Origin: SCUN01 sp964343975 | GTDB lineage: Bacteria; Acidobacteriota; Vicinamibacteria; Vicinamibacterales; SCN-69-37 | Assembly: GCA_964343975.1 (NCBI GenBank) | Contig: CAYFLU010000097.1 | Location: 1-12,686, forward strand | Direction of reading: 5' to 3' | Length of the DNA stretch: 12,686 nucleotides | In this document: in pieces, positions 1-5,283 of the stretch | Position numbering within the stretch: position 1 is the first letter of the stretch | Layout: each line of letters starts with the position of its first letter | The notes under the pieces: model-generated | The model's input: only the letters and a program-made list of their open reading frames with translations | The model's database searches: none | What the model was told of the DNA's origin: nothing | Translations under genes and position numbers: made by a program

Positions 1-402
1 TGCCGGATCATGGACTTCGGCAAGTTCCAGTACGAGCAGCAGAAGAAGGCGCGCTCGGCGAAGAAGCACCAGAAGGTGATTCTGGTGAAGGAAATCAAGT
101 TTCGACCGAAGGTCGACGAGCACGACTATCAGTTCAAGAAGAAGCACATCGAGCGCTTCTTGTCTGAGGGCGACAAGGTCAAGGCGACGATCTTCTTCCG
201 TGGGCGTGAAAATGCGCACCCGGAGATCGGCCGCCGGATCCTGGATCGGTTGATGGAAGAGCTTGATGACGTCGCGTTGGTGGAAGCATCGCCGCGGCAG
301 GAAGGCAACCAGCTCCACACGATTCTCGCGCCGAAGCCCGGTGCGGCGAAGAAGGTGTCAGCGGCGAAACAGCACGACGGGCAGCACGAGCACGACGAGT
401 AG
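1..402 (+). CDS. infC: Translation initiation factor IF-3 (3' part; start lies outside the window)
   Basis: IF-3 binds the 30S subunit, keeps it apart from 50S and checks initiator tRNA and start-codon pairing. The frame is open from base 1 and reads CRIMDFGKFQYEQ, the end of the IF-3 N-terminal domain and linker. The C-terminal domain follows, with the hallmark VKEIKFRP and the FRGRE block after an EGDKVKATI strand. 133 codons are visible, so roughly the first 70 residues are missing, by comparison with the E. coli protein. The ATG at base 10 is the internal Met of the CRIMD motif and not a start. After the usual end (ILAPKP) there is an extra tail of about 20 residues rich in Ala, Lys, His, Asp and Glu. 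It heads the classic infC-rpmI-rplT order, with rpmI starting 21 bases downstream. Identity is secure; only the 5' end is unknown. Confidence 0.97.
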   Translation, partial: CRIMDFGKFQYEQQKKARSAKKHQKVILVKEIKFRPKVDEHDYQFKKKHIERFLSEGDKVKATIFFRGRENAHPEIGRRILDRLMEELDDVALVEASPRQEGNQLHTILAPKPGAAKKVSAAKQHDGQHEHDE

Positions 403-423
403 CAGCGAAAGAGACGGGACGAC

Positions 424-621
424 ATGCCGAAACTGAAGAGCCATCGAGGCGCGGCCAAGCGCTTCAAGAAGACCGCGACCGGCAAGTTCAAGCGCGGAAA
501 GGCGTTCAAGCGCCACATTCTCACCAGCAAGCCCACGCGCCGGAAGCGTCACATGCGCGGAGCTGTGGTGGTTTCCCCGGCAGATGCGCACAAGGTCAAG
601 CGCATGCTGCCGTATGACTAA
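424..621 (+). CDS. rpmI: 50S ribosomal protein L35
   Basis: A 65-residue, very basic protein of the length usual for L35. It starts MPKLKSHRGAAKRFKKTATG, the family signature, and carries the conserved HILTSKPTRRKRHMRG segment in the middle. L35 is a small structural protein of the large ribosomal subunit. It lies between infC and rplT with short gaps (21 bases upstream, 14 downstream), as in most bacteria, so it is almost certainly co-transcribed with them. Only a weak purine-rich stretch (GAGACGG) precedes the start. In E. coli and Bacillus this operon is repressed by L20 binding to the mRNA; any such leader would lie upstream of this window and cannot be judged here. Confidence 0.97.
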   Translation: MPKLKSHRGAAKRFKKTATGKFKRGKAFKRHILTSKPTRRKRHMRGAVVVSPADAHKVKRMLPYD

Positions 622-635
622 GAGGATCGAGAACC

Positions 636-1067
636 ATGCCGCGCGTTAAACGAGGAACCGTACGGGCTGCCAAGCGCAAGAAACTGCTGAAGGCGGCCAA
701 AGGCTACTTCCTGACGAAGAGCAAGCTGTACCAGTCTGCTCAGGAAGCGGTGATGAAGGCCGGGCAGTACGCCTACGGCGGCCGGAAGCGCAAGAAGCGC
801 GACTTCCGCAAGCTGTGGGTCGTGCGCATCAATGCGGCGGCCCGCAAGCATGGCTTGACCTACGGTCAGCTGATCAACGGGTTGAAGATCTCGGGGATCG
901 GGCTCGACCGCAAGACGCTGGCCGAACTCGCGGTGAAGAACACCGCAGCGTTCGCGGCGGTGGTCGACTCCGTGAAGGCCGCGATTGCCAAGGCCGAACC
1001 GGCGAAGACCGCGGCGCGCAACGCCAAGAACGCGGCGTCCATCGCGAAGGCCAAGGCTGAGAAGTAA
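636..1067 (+). CDS. rplT: 50S ribosomal protein L20 with C-terminal extension
   Basis: L20 is an early 23S rRNA-binding assembly protein. Residues 1 to about 117 match the family throughout: PRVKRGTVRAAKRKK at the start, KGYFLTKSKLYQSAQE, then AYGGRKRKKRDFRKLWVVRI and the C-terminal globular domain with GLTYGQLINGLK and LDRKTLAELAV. An AGAGGA ribosome-binding site sits 9 bases before the ATG and overlaps the rpmI stop codon. The protein has 143 residues, while most L20 proteins have about 118. The extra 25 or so residues form an Ala/Lys-rich tail (for example AKTAARNAKNAAS) that looks helical and RNA-binding. It is in frame and ends at a clean TAA, so I read it as a genuine extension and not a frameshift. 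It is followed by a repeat and a terminator, so it probably closes the ribosomal transcript. Confidence 0.96.
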   Translation: MPRVKRGTVRAAKRKKLLKAAKGYFLTKSKLYQSAQEAVMKAGQYAYGGRKRKKRDFRKLWVVRINAAARKHGLTYGQLINGLKISGIGLDRKTLAELAVKNTAAFAAVVDSVKAAIAKAEPAKTAARNAKNAASIAKAKAEK

Positions 1068-1083
1068 AGAAACAACGGCTTGC

Positions 1084-1132
1084 AAGTCACAAGTCATACG
1101 CCGCAAGTCGAGAAGTAGAAGTCGGAAGTAGA
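1084..1132 (+). repeat. Short degenerate seven-base tandem repeat (AAGTCNN)
   Basis: The spacer after rplT contains AAGT six times in 46 bases, at 1084, 1091, 1105, 1113, 1119 and 1126. Cut into seven-base units from 1084 these are AAGTCAC, AAGTCAT, a degraded unit, AAGTCGA, GAAGTAG, AAGTCGG and AAGTAGA. The period of 7 is nearly exact, with one unit shifted by one base. It is not coding in any frame that continues a neighbouring gene. Function is unknown. It could be slippage-derived intergenic satellite DNA, a member of a dispersed family, or an unstructured spacer before the terminator hairpin. Confidence 0.6.
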
Positions 1133-1140
1133 AAGGCATC

Positions 1141-1179
1141 AAGGAGGGGCCCGGGGCAACCTGCGGACCCTCCTTTTTT
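1141..1179 (+). terminator. Rho-independent terminator between rplT and pheS
   Basis: AAGGAGGG (1141-1148) is perfectly complementary to CCCTCCTT (1168-1175), an 8-bp stem capping a 19-base GC-rich loop. The stem runs straight into a tract of six T (1174-1179). This is the textbook layout of an intrinsic terminator. It would end the infC-rpmI-rplT transcript. It could also act as an attenuator of pheST if there is read-through, but I see no Phe-rich leader peptide and no T-box sequence before it, so plain termination is the simplest reading. Confidence 0.8.
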
Positions 1180-1181
1180 CG

Positions 1182-1187
1182 TACAAT
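1182..1187 (+). promoter_or_regulatory. Candidate -10 element for pheS (near-leaderless start)
   Basis: TACAAT lies 9 bases before the pheS ATG, directly after the terminator T-tract. With normal spacing, transcription would start about 1194, leaving a leader of about three bases. No Shine-Dalgarno sequence precedes the ATG, which agrees with a leaderless or nearly leaderless message. No convincing -35 box is visible at the usual distance, so this is a suggestion only. Confidence 0.4.
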
Positions 1188-1196
1188 TGCCCTTCC

Positions 1197-2234
1197 ATGA
1201 TCGACAAGATCACCAGCCTCCGCACGGAGGCCCTCGCCGACATCCAGGCGGCCGCCTCGCTCGACCGGATCGAAGAACTCCGCGTTGCGCTCCTCGGCCG
1301 CAAGGGCACGATCACCGAGATGCTCAAGGGGCTGGGCCAGGTCGACATGGCCGAGCGCAAGACGGTCGGCGCCGCGATCAACGCGCTGAAGCAGGAAACG
1401 TCCGACGCGATCGACGCGCGCCGCGCGGTGCTGATGGACACCTCGTCGGTCCTCGCCCGCCCGATCGACGTGAGCATCCCGGGCCTCGCGCCGCAGGATG
1501 GCGGCCTCCACCCGACGATCCAGATGATGTACGACCTCAACGACGCCTTCGCGGCGTTGAACTTCGAGGTCTTCGAAGGGCCCGAGATCACGAGCGAGCT
1601 CTACGAGTTCGATCACATGAACTTCCCGCCGGATCATCCGGCGCGCGAGAGCATGGACACCTACTGGCTCGCGGGTCCCGACACGGCGCGTGGGGCCGAC
1701 CGGCTTTGCATCCGCCCGCACCTGACCGGCGCGAGCGTGCGCTACATGCAGCGCCACACGCCGCCGTTCCGCTTCGTCTACCCGGGCCGCGTGTTCCGCA
1801 ACGAGACGACCGACGCCCGGCACGAGCGCGCGTTCTTCCAGTACGAAGCGCTCATCATCGACAAGCACCTGCCCTTCAGCGCGGGCCAGCTCATGATCCG
1901 CACGGTGCTGAGCACCGTGTTCGGCCGGCCCGTGCGCACGCGCATGCGCGCCGGGTTCTTCCCGTTCGTCGAACCGGGCTTCGAGATCGACATGGAGTGC
2001 GTGATCTGCAACGGCGCGGGCTGCAAGGTCTGCAAGCAGGTCGGCTGGATCGAAGTGATGCCCGGCGGCGTGCCGCATCCGAACGTGATGAGGGCCGGCG
2101 GCATCAACCCCGACGAGTGGATGGGGTTCTACGTGAACGTCGGCCTCGACCGGCTCGTGATGATGCGCTACGGCATCGACGACGTGCGGCTCTTCCACAG
2201 CGCGGACCTGCGCTTTCTGACCCAGTTCCGGTAA
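1197..2234 (+). CDS. pheS: Phenylalanine--tRNA ligase alpha subunit (divergent form)
   Basis: Catalytic subunit of the PheST tetramer that charges tRNA-Phe. 345 residues, within the family range. An N-terminal coiled-coil (about 1-85) is followed by the class II core: HPTIQMMYDLN near 105, GPEI and the FPPDHPAR block (143-150), motif 2 from GRVF (197-200) to FFQYE (213-217) with Arg201, and FPFVEP (255-260), whose two Phe normally contact the substrate ring. Motif 3 is GLDRLVMMRYG. Two features are unusual. A four-Cys knuckle (Cys268, 271, 276, 279) sits before the HPNV segment. The usual GFAFGMGxER is GFYVNVGLDR here (310-319), which puts Tyr at the pocket Ala position. The usual RTHTSPVQ block also reads RPHLTGASV. 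The start is the first in-frame ATG after the terminator; no ribosome-binding site is visible. pheT follows after 6 bases. Identity is firm; the sequence type is atypical. Confidence 0.95.
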   Translation: MIDKITSLRTEALADIQAAASLDRIEELRVALLGRKGTITEMLKGLGQVDMAERKTVGAAINALKQETSDAIDARRAVLMDTSSVLARPIDVSIPGLAPQDGGLHPTIQMMYDLNDAFAALNFEVFEGPEITSELYEFDHMNFPPDHPARESMDTYWLAGPDTARGADRLCIRPHLTGASVRYMQRHTPPFRFVYPGRVFRNETTDARHERAFFQYEALIIDKHLPFSAGQLMIRTVLSTVFGRPVRTRMRAGFFPFVEPGFEIDMECVICNGAGCKVCKQVGWIEVMPGGVPHPNVMRAGGINPDEWMGFYVNVGLDRLVMMRYGIDDVRLFHSADLRFLTQFR

Positions 2235-2240
2235 CGCGCC

Positions 2241-4319
2241 ATGAAACTCTCTCTGAACTGGATTTCCGACTACGTCACGCTGCCGGCCAATCTGTCGCCG
2301 AAAGACCTCGCGCATCAGCTCACGATGTCGACCGTCGAGGTCGAAGGCGTGCACGAGATCGAGGTCGCCGGCGCCAACGGCGCTCCGCAGAAAGACCTGA
2401 TCCTCGAGATCGACAACAAGTCGCTCACCAACCGCCCCGATCTCTGGGGCCACTACGGCGTGGCGCGCGAGCTGGCGGCGATCTTCAACGTGCCGCTGAA
2501 GCCGCTGCCGTCCGATGAGCCAGCCCTGCCGAAGGCCGATCTCGTCGGCACGATCGACCCGGCGATCTGCCGCCGGTTCACCGCCACGCGCATTGAGAAC
2601 GTCACGGTGCTCGACACGCCGGCGTGGATGCAGCAGCGCCTCATGGCCATTGGCCAGCGGTCGAAGAACCTCTACGCCGACCTCACGAACTACGTGATGA
2701 TGACGGTCGGCCAGCCGACGCACGCGTTCAACGCGGATGCGCTCGCGCTGCCGCTGTCGGTGCGCCGCGCCATGGACGGCGAAGCCTTCACCGCGCTCGA
2801 CGGCGCCGCCCTCACCCTCACCCCCTCGAACGGCGTCGTCGCCGACACGAAGGGCCCGGTCGCGCTTGCCGGCGTCATCGGCGGACTCGACTCGTCGATT
2901 CAGGCCGGCACGTCACGCGTGATTTTCGAGGCCGCGACCTTCGATGCGCTGTCAATCCGCCGCACAGCGGCCGGGCAGAACATCCGCACCGAGGCGTCCA
3001 CGCGCTACGAGAAGGACCTGTCGACGCATCGCATCGACGAAGCGCGGCGGCTGTTCTTTCATCTGCTGAAACAGATCGATCCAGGCGCCACGGTCACGGG
3101 CTTCGACGAGAAGGTGAACGAGGCGACGACCACTGGCACAGTGCGCGTCAGCGCGGCCTACCTGCGCGACCGCATCGGCAAGCCGCTCACGATCGCCGAA
3201 CTCAGCGCGCCGCTCGCGCGGCTCGGCTTCACGGTGACGAGCGCGGGCGACGACCTCACGGTGACCGTGCCCGAGTGGCGTCACACCGGCGACGTGTCGG
3301 GTCCGCACGACCTCGTCGAGGAAATCGCGCGCCTCCACGGCTACGAGCACTTCGAGTTCCAGGCGCCGTCAGTGCGTGTGGAACGCCCGGCTCGCAACTA
3401 TCCGCAGTCGACCGAACGCCGCGTGAAGGAGTACTTCGCCTTCGGGTGCGGCCTGCAGGAAGTCATCACGTATCCCTGGATCGAAGACCGCTTCGTCACC
3501 GCGGCGGGCTTCGATGTGGCCGCCGCGCCGTATCAGCTCGGCGCGCCGCCGGCGCCGGATCAGGCCACGCTCCGCACGTCGCTCGTGCCGGGCCTCCTGA
3601 AAGCGATCGAGTCGAACATCCGCTGGCGCGGAACGTTCCGCATCTTCGAAGCCGGCAAGGTCTTCCCCGCCGGGCCCCGCAAGTCGCTCGACGATCCGCG
3701 CGAGCAGCTGCCCGTGCAGGTGCGCCGCATCGTGGCGGCCTGGGTCGGCGACGACGCCGAGGCGCTGTTCCGTGAGGCGAAGGGCGCGATCGATGCGCTG
3801 GCCGCGCACGTGCACGTGTCGCCGATCACCGTCACCGCCGGCGCCACCGCGCCGTGGGCCGACAGTGGCGCCGCCCTGACGTTGACGAGCGGCGGCCAGA
3901 CGATCGGCACGCTCGCGGTGCTGAACCGCCGCGGCACACGCGCCGCCGGTCTCAAGCATGCCTTCGCGGTCGTCGCCGAGCTCGACCTCGACGGCCTCAC
4001 CTCGGCGCCGTCGCGCGAGAACGGCTACGCGCCGCTGCCCGCGCTGCCGTCGGTGGAAGTGGACGTGTCGATGACCTACCCCGACGACGTGCAGTGGAGC
4101 GCGATCGCGGCCACCGCCGCGGCCGTGCACCCGCTCATCGCGGCGATCGCGTTCATCGATCAGTACCGCGGCAAGGGCATCCCCGACGGGCATCGCTCGA
4201 TCACGCTGCGCGCGCGACTCCAGCCGACCGAGCAAACGCTCACATCGGAAGAAGCGGTCGCGATCGCCAACGCAATTCGCGAGGCGGAACGGCGCGATTG
4301 CCGCGCCACGGAGCGCTAA
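2241..4319 (+). CDS. pheT: Phenylalanine--tRNA ligase beta subunit, short form lacking the EMAP/OB domain
   Basis: Partner of PheS. The N-terminal MKLSLNWISDYVTLP opening and LTMSTVEVEGVHEIEV are domain B1. Where most PheT proteins insert an OB-fold tRNA-binding domain of about 110 residues, this one goes within about 10 residues to DLILEIDNKSLTNRPDLWGH. The B3/B4 editing region follows (TNYVMMTVGQPTHAFNAD, then LAGVIGGLDSS and ASTRYEKD), then a B5 domain (near 290-365, ending VEEIARLHGYE), the catalytically inactive synthetase-like B6-B7, and a C-terminal FDX-ACB anticodon-binding domain with FIDQYRGKGIPDGHRSITLR. The total of 692 residues, against about 795 in E. coli, fits loss of that one domain. 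The frame is continuous. It lies 6 bases after pheS, so the two are certainly co-transcribed; no clear ribosome-binding site is seen, which suggests translational coupling. Confidence 0.95.
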   Translation: MKLSLNWISDYVTLPANLSPKDLAHQLTMSTVEVEGVHEIEVAGANGAPQKDLILEIDNKSLTNRPDLWGHYGVARELAAIFNVPLKPLPSDEPALPKADLVGTIDPAICRRFTATRIENVTVLDTPAWMQQRLMAIGQRSKNLYADLTNYVMMTVGQPTHAFNADALALPLSVRRAMDGEAFTALDGAALTLTPSNGVVADTKGPVALAGVIGGLDSSIQAGTSRVIFEAATFDALSIRRTAAGQNIRTEASTRYEKDLSTHRIDEARRLFFHLLKQIDPGATVTGFDEKVNEATTTGTVRVSAAYLRDRIGKPLTIAELSAPLARLGFTVTSAGDDLTVTVPEWRHTGDVSGPHDLVEEIARLHGYEHFEFQAPSVRVERPARNYPQSTERRVKEYFAFGCGLQEVITYPWIEDRFVTAAGFDVAAAPYQLGAPPAPDQATLRTSLVPGLLKAIESNIRWRGTFRIFEAGKVFPAGPRKSLDDPREQLPVQVRRIVAAWVGDDAEALFREAKGAIDALAAHVHVSPITVTAGATAPWADSGAALTLTSGGQTIGTLAVLNRRGTRAAGLKHAFAVVAELDLDGLTSAPSRENGYAPLPALPSVEVDVSMTYPDDVQWSAIAATAAAVHPLIAAIAFIDQYRGKGIPDGHRSITLRARLQPTEQTLTSEEAVAIANAIREAERRDCRATER

Positions 4320-4396
4320 TCCGCTTGTCACCACGCGGGGTTCGTGCGACGATTTTGCTGCCTGTGAGCCTTTGCGGCTCGGAGTGCTGACAACCC

Positions 4397-4666
4397 ATGG
4401 CCAAGACTGCTGTCGACCTCCAACCGATCGATCGGCTCGAAGAGAAGATCAAACAACTTGTGACGATGGTCGATGCGCTGCGCGCGGAACGCGCGAAGGC
4501 GCTCGACGAAGTGTCGCGCCTCCAGCGTGAAACCGAAACGCTGCGGATGCGCCTCGGCGACGCCGAGGGCGCCACCGTCGAAGCCAGCTCGCTCCGCGAA
4601 GAGCGCGAGCTCATCAAGAACCGGGTCGTGCAGATGATCAGCACGATCGAGAAGCTCGGCATCTAA
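4397..4666 (+). CDS. Small coiled-coil protein, ZapB-like
   Basis: 89 residues, highly charged, and almost wholly predicted coiled-coil: heptads such as IDRLEEKIKQLVTMVDAL run through LRAERAKALDEVSRLQRETE to a C-terminal IKNRVVQMISTIEKLGI. There is no signal peptide or membrane segment, so it is cytoplasmic. It begins 77 bases after pheT and ends 18 bases before zapA on the same strand. Size, coiled-coil build and position next to zapA suggest a ZapB-type division protein that bundles at the Z-ring through ZapA. The similarity is of composition and context rather than of clear sequence signature, so the ZapB link is an inference. A GGAG at 4381-4384 is somewhat far (12 bases) from the ATG. 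I chose the ATG because the coiled-coil starts soon after it. Confidence 0.8.
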   Translation: MAKTAVDLQPIDRLEEKIKQLVTMVDALRAERAKALDEVSRLQRETETLRMRLGDAEGATVEASSLREERELIKNRVVQMISTIEKLGI

Positions 4667-4684
4667 CCCAGAAACGAGGCCCCG

Positions 4685-5008
4685 ATGAGCGGACGCGTCG
4701 TCCACGTCGATGTGCAGGGGCAGAAGTATGCCGTCCGCAGCGAGCTCGACCCGGCCTACATCGCCGAGCTCGCCAACTACGTCGACCAGAAGATGCAGGT
4801 CGCCGCGGGCGAACTCACGACTGCGGATTCGGTGCGCGTGGCGGTGATCGTCGCGCTCAACCTCGCGGACGAGCTCTTCCGCAGCCGCGCGGCCGGCGCC
4901 GGCCTCCATCGCCAGGTGATCGACCGCACGTCCGAACTCGAACGCCTCGTCGACACGGCGCTCGAAATCGTCGCCGACGCGCCGAACCGCATCTCGAACG
5001 TCGGCTGA
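4685..5008 (+). CDS. zapA: Cell division protein ZapA
   Basis: 107 residues. The N-terminal strand VVHVDVQGQKYAVRSELDP and the following YIAELANYVDQKMQ helix match the ZapA fold (a beta hairpin and a helix that form the dimer head). A long C-terminal helix, which includes VAVIVALNLADELFR, forms the coiled-coil stalk. ZapA binds FtsZ and crosslinks protofilaments at midcell. A GAGG ribosome-binding site lies 5 bases before the ATG, which fixes the start. It follows the coiled-coil gene by 18 bases, and the 6S RNA gene begins about 80 bases after its stop. The zapA-6S RNA neighbourhood is long known in proteobacteria, and it supports both calls. Confidence 0.9.
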   Translation: MSGRVVHVDVQGQKYAVRSELDPAYIAELANYVDQKMQVAAGELTTADSVRVAVIVALNLADELFRSRAAGAGLHRQVIDRTSELERLVDTALEIVADAPNRISNVG

Positions 5009-5077
5009 TCCAGCTTTCGCCAAGGTTTCGGCGCGGCGCCAGCCGCCTTCGGCAATCCTGCCCGCGTACCGCCCTGC

Positions 5078-5083
5078 TATACT
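5078..5083 (+). promoter_or_regulatory. Candidate -10 element of the 6S RNA gene
   Basis: TATACT ends six bases before the first base (5089/5090) of the predicted 6S closing stem, the spacing expected for a housekeeping sigma promoter. The -35 region (about 5055-5060, ATCCTG) is poor. The agreement between this box and the independently inferred 5' end of the RNA makes the assignment better than chance. Confidence 0.6.
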
Positions 5084-5088
5084 GACCT

Positions 5089-5268
5089 TCCTGCTTTGCT
5101 CGTGATGGTTTCGGAGTGTCGTCTGGGCCGATGTTTTCACAACAAAGCGAGTCGCGATCCTGCGTGGTGTGCACGCCTCCGTGGTGAGGAAGCCTGAAAC
5201 GCGGTTTTCATAGCGGCTCCACCTGCTATGCAGGTCCGCTCGACCTCCCCACACGGCAAAGCGGGGTT
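5089..5268 (+). ncRNA. ssrS: 6S RNA
   Basis: 6S RNA mimics an open promoter, traps the housekeeping RNA polymerase holoenzyme in stationary phase, and is released when the polymerase copies it into pRNA. Visible evidence: a closing stem pairs about 5089-5099 with 5256-5266 (core GCTTTGC with GCAAAGC, plus flanking C-G and G-U pairs), and a second stem pairs CGTG (5101-5104) with CACG (5252-5255). The block TCTGGGCCGATGTTTTCA (5122-5139) matches the E. coli CCTGAGCCGATATTTCA region that holds the pRNA start, and GAAGCCTGAAAC matches E. coli GAAGCCTTAAAAC. The hairpin ACCTGC-TAT-GCAGGT (5221-5235) stands where E. coli has its 3'-strand hairpin. Length is about 180 nt, the family norm. It sits just downstream of zapA, the classic position. 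The exact ends are estimates (a few bases either way). Confidence 0.9.
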
Positions 5269-5283
5269 TCTCCCACAACACTT

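Noticed and set aside
1141..1147. A perfect AAGGAGG Shine-Dalgarno sequence
   Set aside because: It lies in the terminator stem and no start codon follows at a usable distance; pheS begins 49 bases later.
1068..1196. A T-box or Phe leader-peptide attenuator before pheS
   Set aside because: No T-box core sequence and no short frame rich in Phe codons was found; only a terminator hairpin is present.
1187..2518. A 443-codon plus-strand frame overlapping pheS and pheT
   Set aside because: Out-of-frame shadow of both genes; Arg/Pro/His-rich, no domain.
618..2723. A 701-codon open frame on the minus strand opposite rplT, pheS and pheT
   Set aside because: It is antisense to three certain genes, has an Arg/His/Asp/Val-rich composition typical of the reverse of GC-rich codons, and shows no domain or start signal.
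4325..4356. A promoter (TTGTCA with a weak -10 near 4348-4356) in the pheT to coiled-coil gap
   Set aside because: The -10 candidates (GACGAT, GATTTT) are poor; a GAGCC/GGCTC hairpin of 5 bp at 4367-4381 also lacks a T-tract. I could not support either as a promoter or terminator.
5009..5060. A terminator after zapA from the GC-rich palindromic run (GGCGC-G-GCGCC)
   Set aside because: The loop would be too small and no T-tract follows; nothing convincing was found.
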